Position numbers and translations under genes: made by a program. Positions 1 to 9,659 of a DNA stretch of 64,000 nt are shown in pieces. The DNA lies in assembly GCA_029339505.1 (NCBI GenBank), contig JAQISU010000231.1, positions 875,001 to 939,000 on the forward strand, in the 5' to 3' direction. Each line of letters starts with the position of its first letter. The first letter of the stretch is position 1. The notes beneath the pieces were generated by a model. The model searched no databases. It was not told the origin of the DNA and worked only from the letters and a program-made list of their open reading frames with translations. This DNA is from Unio delphinus (lineage: Eukaryota; Mollusca; Bivalvia; Unionida; Unionidae).

Positions 1-116
1 ATTGGTTAAATTAACTTGAGATGCTGTAAATTCACTATTTACCCAGGGGCACCAATTTTCGCGGTTGTTATATATCATTTTACCTGTTAAAGCATTAAGA
101 GAACTTCCAAACTTAT

Positions 117-176
117 TTATTTACCGACAAAAACTTATTTATTTACCGACAAAAACTTATTTATTTACCGACAAAA
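117..176. repeat. Short tandem repeat, ~22 bp x 3
   Basis: Three near-identical copies of a unit reading acttatttatttaccgacaaaa lie head to tail. The surrounding 430 bases show no coding signal. Confidence 0.85.
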
Positions 177-431
177 ACTGCCATTTTTCTGAAAACAACG
201 AAAAAGTATCAACTAAAATAATTTGCCATATATAAACTGTATTAAAATATATTACAAGTGAATCGTTTAACTCTGCTAATCATTATTAGTCTTGATATTA
301 GAAAATAAATTGTCCTTAAAAGAGAATATTTTAAGGTTCATACATTATTCGACTATAAGCGTAACCATAAGGTTTTGAAGTTGTATAGTTTAAATGTCGT
401 TCTTTTTACAGTTATCGAACAGTCAACTTAC

Positions 432-434
<3 letters not shown>

Positions 435-524
<90 letters not shown>
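435..524. repeat. (CT)n microsatellite
   Basis: Forty-five uninterrupted TC dinucleotides. Flanks are unique-looking AT-rich DNA. Confidence 0.98.
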
Positions 525-526
<2 letters not shown>

Positions 527-2394
527 GATAGTCTAACTGGCCTATCCTTTAAAATCAGTTTTAAACAGATAATTGTTCAAATCATTTGCAGTTCATTCGG
601 TCTTGCATTGAAGAAGTAAGTGTCGAGATTCATTATAAATGCACATTCGTTTGTAATTTGTCCATTTGATCTTGCATTCCAGACGCGCTGCGAGGAAGAA
701 GGGGTCGATGTTCTCTATAAATGCTAATTAGTTTGTAATGTGATGACAATTTTAAATCAGATAAAGGATTTAATCATATTTGTAATTAAATCTGAAGACA
801 ACCCCTTAACCCTCGCACCCCCCGCCCCGAACCCAGTTAAAAATGAGGCAAAGTTCCTTCATTACTGAACGTAATGCAGGTGTACAATCTGATTTTCTCA
901 AGAATAAATTTGCAAGTCTGGAATTTTGAAGTGTGTTAATTCCATCTCTATTATCATCGCATGCAGTTCTTTTCCGTTTAATTAAATCGGTATTTTCCGA
1001 AATGATAGTTTAAAAAGCAATGAGAAAACATTGGAACGGGCAACTGAACTTTCTATAACTTCACGAAGGAAAATTATTTATGCCAAGATTTTTTTCGCAT
1101 GTATAAGATGTCATCACGTGACAATACGAAATACGCGTAGGAGTCGACTGCGACAAGAAAAACGGGTAAAATGATTTCAACCGTAGAAAAATAATATCTT
1201 CAGATATTTTAAGATCTGTGCATATACATAGACACTGATCTCCTATCAGTATACTCTGTCAGCTTATCAGTATTTCTTAAGAATTATAACAACGAATGTA
1301 AACGTTGCGGAGGATAATTAATTTCGGTTTCTTTCTTTATTTGTCAAATTTCTAACACGATGACAACAAGAAGGTCATTTTTATATCGAAAACAATAGTC
1401 AGAAAATTTCAAAATGTTTAAGGAATGTGCAGATCGTGATTTAGAAAAAAATATTACTTATATAATTAATTATTATAATAATATTTGTATAATGTCACAT
1501 GTATGTTTTAATTATATACATAGATACACATATTTCAATATGCCTGTAATATTGTAATAAATTTGGAGTATGTGTATTTGTCAGCATCCCGTTTTTTAAT
1601 TTGTGCGAGTATTTGGTCTTCGGTGCCATGGAAACATTACTAGCCCGAAATAGTTAGCTAGTTAGTAGGAGCAAACATCACAGAGCCGAGTGTTAGTGAA
1701 TTTGAACCATGCTGGGGTCGTTAGTAGTGAATTTGGGTACAAGCCGAATGACTGTCCCTGGCTGGAGTAACATAGTCCATATTAAAATTCAACGGTGTAT
1801 AAAAGTGATGTGATTGAAATGGCAGTATTTATGGGGGGAATATAATGGAATCAATAAGTTGGAACTTGGTAGGTACCGTTTATGTGTCCATAGTGGAAAA
1901 TGGGCGTATGTATATGAGCGTGATACGCCGGAAATTCTGTGGATTGACTGGCCTAGGGTCGCGCAGTTAAATATTTCCCAGTTAGTAAGGGAATACTAGT
2001 GGAATTTCTATGGCATGACGGGCTTGCGGTACAGAAATAGGATGATAAAGAAGAAAAACCATGCTAAGGTGCGGTTAATGGACTCTTGGGCAAGTTGTCT
2101 CCTCTGGGTCGCCAATTGATTAGAGCAAAGATTATTAATTATAGCAGACACGTCTTTCTTTCCATTTTACAACTCAAGTTGTATGGAAGTCTTTGGAAAT
2201 TTGGGGAAAACATATGACTTCCAGCGTGACTCGCGCCAGGGTTTTGACACCGCTCGGTCAAGTGAATACCCCTGTGCGTGTAACAATATATAACCTGACC
2301 ACGTAAACTGAGGTAAATGGAAGACAAACAACGAAGTAATTATGAAAGTGAAGACTTACAAAAAGTTAGCAATCTTTTTGTGTATGGAAGAATT
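525..2394. other. No recognised feature
   Basis: AT-rich DNA with many stops in all frames. The longest open stretch on the plus strand (1814-1999, 61 codons, rich in W and Y) has no recognisable domain and may be chance. Nothing here can be called a gene. Confidence 0.5.
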
Positions 2395-2525
2395 ATGATT
2401 ACTCTGTGTGTTTACATGTTTGTGTTTGATTTATAACGTAGCTTTGACAATTTTTCAGTCATCGCAACAACGTCTGCAGCAGTTTATAATGGTTTCTCAA
2501 CCATGTGACAGAGAAATCTAGTTGT
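2395..2525 (-). mobile_element. 3' part of tRNA-derived SINE (family S1)
   Basis: Read on the minus strand, this matches the 3' end of the fuller S1 copies at 16027-16345 and 55038-55365. It contains the ACTGTCACA-like segment, the stretch ending in GATATGACTGAA-like sequence, and the GTCAAAGCTACGTTA tail that leads into a CA-rich end. The tRNA-like head is missing, so this is a truncated copy. Confidence 0.7.
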
Positions 2526-2586
2526 TTTGCTAATTTTACTTTTCTAATCTCAGTCTAGTCATCTCAAACCAGTCGTCTCAGTCAAA

Positions 2587-3028
2587 GTGTCCACGCGTTC
2601 AGAACTACTTTTAACAAAAGAAACCCTTCTTGTCTTCTGCTGTGCCTGACATAGTTGTTCTAAAATCAAACAACAACAACAACAACAAATATATAACAAA
2701 AACATAATAACTTAAGGTCAATCCATCTTTGAGAACACACCATACAAAACAATTTCGATAGAGACAAAATCACACATGCATACCATTTCTTGTTACTGAT
2801 ATTATGCTAGTTCGTTCCACCCAGCATAGACAATTTTATCCTATATGCAGGCCTGGCTCAGTACATTTTCATATCAGCGTCATTAAATGTAGCTAAAGCT
2901 ACCAAACTAGTTCTGAATACTTCATGTGCAACAAATTATTTACTGATAGCTACATTTAATGACGCTGACCTGAACATTTACTGAGATACAGATAAGATAC
3001 AATTCTCAATGCTGTGCGAAATGAAATA
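2587..3028 (-). mobile_element. Dispersed repeat R1, copy a (long inverted repeats)
   Basis: The copy matches 17107-17760 in reverse orientation and two pieces at 35795-35870 and 37487-37680. Its left-hand (2807-3028) portion is an inverted-repeat element. Perfect 22-nt arms at 2874-2895 and 2947-2968 extend outward as imperfect arms of about 75 bp that end near TTCGTTCCACCCAGCAT. The remaining ~200 bp (2587-2806) includes a (CAA) run and the motif CTTTGAGAACACAC. No ORF is present. Long inverted arms around a short non-coding centre suggest a nonautonomous DNA transposon (MITE or foldback). The superfamily is not clear. Confidence 0.75.
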
Positions 3029-3116
3029 CGAAAACACTAATAAATGCATATAGACTATGGACCTATACACTTCATAGCCTCCCAACTCTCTTAACAATTA
3101 CGAAAAAATTAGCAAC

Positions 3117-3735
3117 AGCCAGAAATGTTTTATGTCAAACATGCTCTATTCTAATTTTGTTAAGCATCTCCATTGTATCCAAGATGATTAAAACTATAAC
3201 TAAAATATTTAATGACAAATAATGCACTTATCTTCTTGAAGGAATCATTTATCCGTCAACATATTAATCCATAAGCAAATTTCACTTCAGCACTTGCCAT
3301 AATTCCAAGACAAAATAATAAATTTTCAAAGAATCCGTGAACATGAAACTTATTTAAGCATTCGGTTATCCACTAGGGTGCTTATTTAGAGGGTATTTTA
3401 TACACGGGGTAATTTTACAATCAATATTAATGATAGCACAAGGATGTTACAGTTTCACCTCCTCCAATGTAAAGGGGAGATATATACCATTTGTGACACA
3501 GATCACTAATTACCCATGAATAATCTATTACAACATGTTTCTCTTCGTTGCAGCTTGTACTAACGTTACGTAGAGCTGAATAGCCAATATTCTTTCATTA
3601 TTTACAATAAAACTGTTCAATATGGGAACGTATGAAAATGAAATAATTTCTTGTAATAAATATTAATTATTTCTTGTAAATTTCATATTCCATTCATATA
3701 TTAAATGTGATAATACCTCATTACTATGCGACGTT
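3117..3735 (+). repeat. Dispersed repeat R3, copy a
   Basis: Matches 11237-11672 in the same orientation, from AGCCAGAAATG through TTGTTAAGCATCTCCA and CATAAGCAAATTTCAC to ATTACTATGCGACGTT. This copy holds about 180 extra bases in its second half. No ORF or terminal repeat is visible. The two R3 copies sit on either side of Gypsy element A1. Confidence 0.8.
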
Positions 3736-3751
3736 AGTAGTAATGGGGGAT

Positions 3752-3893
3752 ACCCTAGCGTCAATGCAAAAAACATTACAGATCCTCCAACCCCTACGAC
3801 GTCTGGCGTCAAGGTTTTAAAAATCACAATGGGAAAGTCTGGCGTCAAGTTGAATTTAACATGGGGAATATTGGGACTGTCTAGCGTCAATGG
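3752..3893 (+). repeat. Degenerate tandem motif TCTGGCGTCAA
   Basis: Four spaced copies of a t-c-t-[ag]-g-c-g-t-c-a-a core occur at roughly 45-50 bp intervals. It looks like an old minisatellite. Confidence 0.5.
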
Positions 3894-4034
3894 AAAGGGG
3901 AGAGGTGTGTTGACGTCATGGTACTGAAGATTTGTAACAATGTTGCAACAATGTTTGAAACAATGATAGAAACAGGTGTGCACCGGGTTAACCTCAGTGG
4001 GGAGTAGAGATATACATACATAGAGTGAAAGAAG

Positions 4035-4145
4035 ACATACATACATACATACATACATACATACATACATACATACATACATACATACATACATACATAC
4101 ATACATACTTACCTACCTACCTACCTACCTACCTACCTACCTACT
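4035..4145. repeat. (ATAC)n then (CTAC)n microsatellite
   Basis: About 18 ATAC units change to about 9 CTAC units and run straight into the truncated left LTR of Gypsy element A1. The Tyr/Val/Cys/Met-rich open frames across it are translation artefacts of the repeat. Confidence 0.97.
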
Positions 4146-4617
4146 TTCAAGCTGGTAAAATTTAACAAACGATTTATTAAGTACAATTATTTTCATAAGA
4201 AAATATAAATAAACTTACGGTTTTAGAGAATCAAATCCAAAAATAATCCACTAATGGAATTGCAGGAGTCCTGATAAATAAATGTTTTAATAGTTCTAGG
4301 GCGAATCTTGACGATGTAATCCAAAATGGCTGACGATGTCACGTGATGCTGTTCTTGTTTTTGTAATAATCCAAGTAAAATTATGAGCACATATTCTTTA
4401 CCAGATAAATAAAAAAAATCCTCTTGCTCGAACGAATTGACACAACTTCCAATATAACTCAAAAACACAACTAGTACTTTAAAGCTCAGGAATTCTATTG
4501 AATTATTATCTTCCAAACAAATATTTAAATACCTGTTGTTTCGTAAACAAGGGATCACGTGATTTTCCAGAAGGTCACAGAAAGAACGTACGATCATAAA
4601 AAACACGTACGAATGTT
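4146..4617 (-). repeat. Truncated 3' LTR of Gypsy A1
   Basis: Aligns with the inner part of the A1 5' LTR (8762-9408), for example ACTTACGGTTTTAGAGAATC and GATGTCACGTGATGC. About 65 bp of the terminal part on the left is missing and replaced by CTAC/ATAC repeat. On the right the LTR fuses directly to RT sequence near 4617, so the polypurine tract and the start of U3 are gone. It keeps about 190 bp (4365-4545) that the 5' LTR has lost. Confidence 0.85.
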
Positions 4618-5216
4618 TTATCCAGGTGTCGTTGTAGATGATGACGTCACAATTTTCTAGACCAGAGGTGATTATATTCATGAGACGTTGAAATGGACTT
4701 TCTTTATATTGGTAGAGTCCATCTGGAGTCACAAGATACGGAGATTTCCTTTGCTCTTTCCGTTAGTGGAATCTGCCAAAATCCTTTCAGAAGGTCAAAT
4801 TTGGTGACATGCTTGGCATTCCCGATTTTATCAATACAATCGTCAATTCTTGGTAATGGGAATGAATCTGTTTTTGTCACACTGTTCACCTTCCTATAAT
4901 CAGTGCACATACGGAAAGTTTTATCTTGTTTTGGAACAAGTATGCTTGGTGAACTCCAATCACTTTTACTGGGCTCGATAAAATCATTCTCCAGCAAATA
5001 TTGAATTTCCTTTTTTAAGTATTCCTGTTTGAATGGACTCATCCTGCATGGATGCTGTTTAACAGGTTTGGAATTTTCAATTTCAACGTCATGAAAAATT
5101 TTGTTTGTCCTTGTAGGAATATCTGGAAATAAGTGCTCATATTCAAACAACAACCGTTTCAGTTCATTTCTCTCTTGCACTTGCAAATGTGAAAGTTTCT
5201 GGTCTAGATTTGTCAT
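4610..5216 (-). pseudogene. Reverse transcriptase fragment of Gypsy A1
   Basis: The frame 5216-4704 begins with the region just N-terminal of RT, then reads recognisable fingers/palm motifs: a WSSP block, a CTDYRKVN block, FPLPRIDD and KFDLLKGFWQIPL. A frameshift near 4735-4760 moves the reading to 4732-4610 (TPDGLYQYKESPFQRLMN, then CDVIIYNDTW). Two in-frame losses stand out. Residues expected between the YQYK and FQRLM blocks are absent, and the YxDD catalytic box that should follow CDV is absent. Thumb and RNase H are deleted, with the sequence running into the LTR. The integrase C-terminal region lies immediately upstream, so this RT followed integrase in one pol. Non-functional. Confidence 0.9.
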
Positions 5217-5229
5217 AATTTCTGAATTC

Positions 5230-5555
5230 CAACAACTTGTTGCTCCAATATCATTAGAATCTGATGATATTCCTTCACTGAGTGGGACAGGTACAACTAA
5301 ATTAATTACATATTTAACGTGGCTATCTCTTTCAATATACTGGTACTCTATAATTTATTTAGATCCCAGGAGCACTAATACTATAATTTAACTAATTCAT
5401 TTTCTTCTTAACTTTGTAAGGGCCGTAATATCTAATCTGAAGAAAAGTAAGAAGAATGAACATGAGTAACACAACTCCATTATCAGACTAAGTTCTCTCC
5501 CTTGTAGTTCTTTCAAACCATAGTTTCATTTTTAACTTAAATTACTGAATGCCCA
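5230..5555 (-). pseudogene. Integrase C-terminal remnant of Gypsy A1
   Basis: On the minus strand this stretch encodes, with several stops, a KLKMKL-like segment and an IRYYGPYKVKKKMS segment, the typical GPY/F-type C-terminal module of Gypsy integrases. It then continues without a break into the sequence leading to RT. The catalytic core between about 5560 and 5545 is deleted. The same right-hand deletion junction (GTTAAAAATGAAACT) occurs in copy A2. This stretch is the physical proof that integrase precedes RT. Confidence 0.8.
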
Positions 5556-5561
5556 ATTCAT

Positions 5562-6995
5562 TCATAACTTGCTGGAAAATTCCAGACATGAAGTTTGAAC
5601 CTTGATCAAACTGAATAGATTTGGGAAGGCCATAATGAGTAAAAAAATCTTTATCAAAGCTTTTACTATTGTTTTATATTTTATATTCCTCAACGGAATA
5701 GCCTCTGGAAACCATGTTGACGCACACATAATGGTCAACAGGTATTGGTTACTTGACTTGGTCTTGGGTAAGGGATCTACACAATCTACCATAATTCTAC
5801 TAAATGGTTGGTCAAAGGCAGGAATAGGTTGCAGATGAGCCTTAGGTATCTTCTGATTGGGTTTTCCTACCATTTGACAAGTATGACAAGATCTACAGTA
5901 TCTGACAACATCACTTTTTATTTTTGGCCAATAGAAGTGAGTCAAGATTTTGTGATAAGTTTTATTAATCCTTAAATGACCAGCCAAAGGAGTTTCATGG
6001 GCCATATTAAGTATTTCCTGTCTGTAAGGTTTTGTAACTACTATTTGATAGTTCACTGACCACTCATCACCAGCAGGTACCTTGGGAGGTCTCCATTTTC
6101 TCATAAGAATTCCATTTTTAATGAAATAGGAGACAGGAACTTCAGTGGCTTCAGTCTCAGTTATGGCCCTTTGAAACAAACAGGAGATCTCAGGATCTTT
6201 TTCCTGTTCGACGACAAGTGACTGTCGTATATCATCCTGATTAGAATAGAGAGAATGAATTGTTAAAAGAGGATCACTATGATCAATACCTTCTGATTGA
6301 TCCAAACAAGGAGTAAAAGTGACCTCATCAACATAAACCTGACCCATGCATGTGTCAGCTAAGGGAAAACTGCCATCATCAACATAAGCCTGACCCACGC
6401 ATATGTCAGCCGAAGGAATACTGTTTTCATCAACATAAACCTGACCCATGCATGTGTCAGCTAAGGGAATACTGAATTCATCAACATAAACCTGACCCAT
6501 ATATATGTCAGCTAAGGGAATACCGTCTTTATCAACTTCATTCTCAAGAGCTTTCTTTGCCATAGCTCTGGTAACTGTACAAGCTTGAAATATATCAGGG
6601 AATTCTTTTTCAATTGGATCAACTTTCTGATCCAAATTAGGCTTGTCAGTTACAAGTGGATTAACCACAACCTTGTCCCCAGCTAAGTCGTTGCATAGCA
6701 ATAAATGGATGGTCTCAACGGGTAAAACCGAAACTGTTCCTATTGTCACAGGTCCTGACACTAAGTCTGATGACAAATTTACACAATGGAGAGGAACATT
6801 AACAAAGCCACACTCTACTCCCTGAATAAGAACACTTTCATTAGAAGAAGACTTCTCAGAAAAAGGCAAAGTACCTGATAATAAAAGACTCTGAGAAGCT
6901 CCTGTGTCCCTTAAAATTTTAATAGGGGTGGGATTGGCTGAATCACCCAAGAGTGATATAGAACCCTTCGATATGAATGGTTCATAATTCTCCAT
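5562..6995 (-). pseudogene. Protease and integrase N-terminal region of Gypsy A1
   Basis: A 477-codon open frame. Residues about 15-45 form a retropepsin-like aspartic protease core with the active-site motif DTGAS. Residues about 165-235 are four tandem 17-residue repeats (consensus IPLADTCMGQVYVDE), a linker not expected in the family. From about residue 330 comes the H2C2 zinc-binding domain of integrase (H-x3-H ... C-x2-C, seen as HETPLAGH and CRSCHTC), then the start of the integrase core with its first acidic residue (IMVDCVD). A frameshift/deletion cuts the core before the second acidic residue, so it should be inactive. The segment with the protease may have continued in frame from gag, as it does in copy A2. 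Confidence 0.92.
6318..6533 (-). repeat. 51-bp in-frame tandem repeat (4 copies) inside pol
   Basis: Four 51-bp units, each reading roughly tcatcaacataaacctgacc then catgcatgtgtcagctaagg on the plus strand, encode the 17-residue linker repeats between protease and integrase. The period is a multiple of three, so the frame is kept. Copy A2 has a different arrangement of the same linker. Confidence 0.9.
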
Positions 6996-7052
6996 AATAA
7001 AATCAGACTGGGATTTATTAGACCCAACAAATGTATTGCTTTCAATACATGA

Positions 7053-8223
7053 CTATGACCTTGACCGCATGGAAATAAGAGCATTTGGAACAGGTCTGTC
7101 TTTATTCTGATGCCTATTTTTCAATTTGTAGCAATCAGAAGCAACGTGTCCTTTTATCTTGCAATAGGTACACGTCGGAAGAGACAAGGATCTAGAATCA
7201 AACTTCTTTGAAGTCTGATTTTTGAAAGTTGTGTTAGTTTGAGTTTTAGAAGGGCTTGAATTAGGCGGAAATACTTTTCTGCCAGAAAATTGTTGAGTAG
7301 AAGTCTTGTTAACAAAAAGAACTTTATGTGTCAAAGAATTTTCGTCAGCAGCTCGAGCAGCATTTTCCAAGGTTTCAATCTTAGGCTCATCAAGATAAGT
7401 TTTAACGTCACTATGGACACAGTTTTTGAACTCTTCGATTAATATAATTTGCTTGAGATTTTGATAATCTTGTTCGACTTTCTTGGCTAAGCACCATCTA
7501 TAAATCAACTGCTCTTTTTTTCTAGCAAATTCGACATGAGTTTGTCCAGCTTCTTTTCTGTAATTTCTGAATTTTTGTCGATAAGCTTCAGGGACTAAAT
7601 CATAACCCCATAAAATGCATTCTTTGACCACATCATAATCACCACTTTGCTGAACGGACAGTGAACAGTAAATATCACTAGCCCTACCAGTAAGTACACA
7701 TTGTAATAACATGGTCCAATATTCTCTAGGCCACTTTAAATTTTCAGCAACTTTCTCAAAACGAATAAAGTATTTGTCTACTTCTTCTGCTCTGAAAGGG
7801 GGCACTAATCTAATATTCCTTGTTAAATCAAAATTTAAATTTGGATTTGAAGTATGATGGTGACCCTCACTTGCCAGCTCCATTTCTTTCATTTTAATTT
7901 GAAATTCTCTTTCTTCCTTCTCTTTCTCAATTCGCATCTGCTCTTCTTGTAATTCAAATTGCCTTTCTTTTTCCTGTCTCTCATATTGTAATTGTCTTTC
8001 TTTCTCCTCTCTCTCTCTATCAATCCGCATCTGCTCTTTTTGAAATTCAATTTGTCTTTCTTTCTCCTGTTTCTCTCTATCAATCCGCATCTGCTCTTCT
8101 CGTAATTCAATCTGCCTTTCTTTCACCTCTTTCTCTCTCTCAATCTGCATCTTCTCATTTTGTAATTCAATCTGCCTTTCTTTCTCCTATTTTCATATTG
8201 TAATTGTCTTTCTTTCACCCTTT

Positions 8224-8307
<84 letters not shown>

Positions 8308-8605
8308 TTTCCTGAAATTCCAGCTTCTTCAACTCTAATTCCATCTGGAATTTTAATTCTAATTCCTTTAGTTTAATGTCAGAGTCTGATGTAGACTTAC
8401 TGACCGAAATCAAAGCACTTTGTTCCAACATATCCTTTTCCACCAAATACTGGACCAAAATCTTTTTGATATCTTGTTTCGTTAAAAAAGCCTTGACTTC
8501 AGAAAGATCAAATTTTCTGGCAAGCTGAATCAACTCATCTTTTTTGAAAATATCTAATTGCTCCTGGGTAGGGTTAGAAAGAAATATTTCTACCTTAGAT
8601 GTCAT
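7053..8605 (-). pseudogene. Gag of Gypsy A1 (SAP domain, coiled coil, capsid, CCHC)
   Basis: Two overlapping frames, 8605-8123 and 8150-7053, together make a gag. The N-terminus (about residues 1-60) is a SAP-like helix-extended-loop-helix with KKDELIQLARKFDL. Next comes a very charged coiled-coil region built of R/E/Q repeats, partly encoded by a (CT)n run. A capsid-like segment follows from VPPFRAEEVDKYF to about residue 300 of the joined protein, then a zinc knuckle CTYCKIKGHVASDC (C-x2-C-x4-H-x4-C). Gag packages the element RNA. The frameshift lies in or near the simple-sequence coiled coil at 8123-8210. The start ATG at 8605 is supported because the matching ATG in copy A2 (49042) has the same N-terminal sequence. 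Confidence 0.93.
8226..8305. repeat. (CT)n microsatellite inside gag
   Basis: About 40 CT dinucleotides broken once by an A. On the minus strand they encode alternating Arg-Glu in the coiled coil of A1 gag. Copy A2 has much shorter (CT) runs at the same place. Confidence 0.95.
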
Positions 8606-8730
8606 TTTAATACAAGCCTGTCAGTCTCACTAAAGATTTAAAATTTTCAAAAACTAGGGGAAATTCAAATTTAAAACAAATGTTTTCTGAGAAAAATTCT
8701 AGCCAAATTCCAATTTATCTCAATCTCAAT

Positions 8731-8754
8731 TTCAATCCCGGACGCTAGCTCCCA
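8731..8754 (-). promoter_or_regulatory. Primer-binding site of Gypsy A1 (tRNA-Pro-like)
   Basis: Seven bases inside the 5' LTR edge, the minus strand reads TGGGAGCT, then AGCGTCCGGGATTGAA. Apart from a 2-base insertion and a few mismatches, this resembles the complement of a tRNA-Pro 3' end. The site in A2 (49141-49159) reads TGGTGGCTATCGTTCGGGA. The tRNA identity is a moderate inference. Confidence 0.5.
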
Positions 8755-8761
8755 ATTTCTA

Positions 8762-9408
8762 TGTTACGTGCTTAGGCTCGAATAAGCAGCAACACAGAAA
8801 GAAGTGAAAACTAACAAGCTTGTAAATTTAACAAACGATTTATTAGGTACAATTATTTTCATAAGAAAATATAAATAAACTTACGGTTTTAGAGAATCAA
8901 ATCCAAAATTAATCCAATATAGAAATCACAAAAATAATCTAATGGAATTGCAAGAGTCCTGATAAATAAACGTTCTAATAGTTCCAGGTTCGAATCTTGA
9001 CGATGTAATCAAAATGGCTGACGATGTCACGTGATGCAGTTCTTGTTTTTATAATTTTACGTAAACAAGGAATCACGTGATTTTCCAGAAGGTCACAGAA
9101 AGAACGTACGATCATAAAAACACGTACGAATGGAATGACCCAGAAGAAAATCACCCATTTCTCATCCCCCAGAACTAAAAATAAAAAGATGGCCTTGGAT
9201 TTAGCCAATCGTTTCCAAGGCCTGTTTATCACTCTGATACAAGGCCAGAAATGAGGTTAATAAGTCAAGGTCAACCTGTGTTTACAGATAAAGTTAGGCC
9301 ATAGAGATTTTTCTAGAATAATCTCCCAATTAATGAATTTTAAACCGAAAATGACAAATTTGGATCTGACATTTAAAACTGAATAATTTAAATAAAATAG
9401 ACGTAACA
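8762..9408 (-). repeat. 5' LTR of Gypsy A1
   Basis: On the minus strand it begins TGTTACGTC and ends GCACGTAACA, so it has TG...CA ends with a 7-bp terminal inverted repeat (TGTTACG/CGTAACA). The AATAAA on the minus strand near 8840 may be the polyadenylation signal. About 190 bp present in the other A1 LTR is deleted here near 9055. The right edge abuts (ATAC)n. Confidence 0.9.
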
Positions 9409-9500
9409 ATACATACATACATACATACATACATACATACATACATACATACATACATACATACATACATACATACATACATACATACATACATACATAC
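9409..9500. repeat. (ATAC)n microsatellite
   Basis: Twenty-three ATAC units start at the first base after the Gypsy A1 LTR. Confidence 0.98.
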
Positions 9501-9556
9501 AGGGAGAAACATTTTACCTATGACTCTTGAGTGGCCCTGTAAAGGGCCTTTGGGTT

Positions 9557-9658
9557 CGTCTTCTTTTGCTTCTTCTTCTTCTTCTTCTTCTTCCACCAGC
9601 TCCTGATTTTTCCAATGATTCCCTTCTTCTTCTTCTTCTTCTTCTTCTTCTTCTTTTC
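9557..9658. repeat. Two (TTC)n microsatellites
   Basis: Runs of CTT/TTC at about 9560-9595 and 9624-9658, separated by about 30 bases of unique sequence. Poly-Leu and poly-Glu frames over them are artefacts. Confidence 0.9.
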
Positions 9659-9659
9659 A

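Larger units (their letters stand above)
4146..9408 (-). mobile_element. Gypsy-type LTR retrotransposon A1 (defective, Gmr1-like gene order)
   Basis: A minus-strand element of about 5.3 kb. In transcription order it has a 5' LTR (9408-8762), a primer-binding site, gag (8605-7053), protease then integrase (6995-5562), the integrase C-terminus (about 5550-5230), reverse transcriptase (5216-4610), and a truncated 3' LTR (4617-4146). Integrase lies upstream of RT. This is the reverse of the usual Ty3/Gypsy order and is the order described for Gmr1-like elements. Frameshifts, stops and deletions remove most of the integrase core, the RT catalytic box and all of RNase H, so the copy cannot act alone. 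ATAC microsatellite abuts both ends. A second copy, A2, lies at 44290-49989. Confidence 0.92.

Noticed and set aside
3887..4106. Open frames of repeating Met-Tyr-Val-Cys (also 9257-9596 and 32318-32685)
   Set aside because: They follow from the ATAC microsatellite, which is open in several frames at once. Not proteins.
4223..4732. 169-codon minus-strand ORF as an independent protein
   Set aside because: It is a chimera: its first third is Gypsy RT, and the rest is translation of the fused LTR.
5602..5838. Plus-strand ORFs inside Gypsy elements (also 4693-4899, 6643-6825, 47218-47400, 45742-45966)
   Set aside because: Antisense of recognisable pol sequence on the minus strand.
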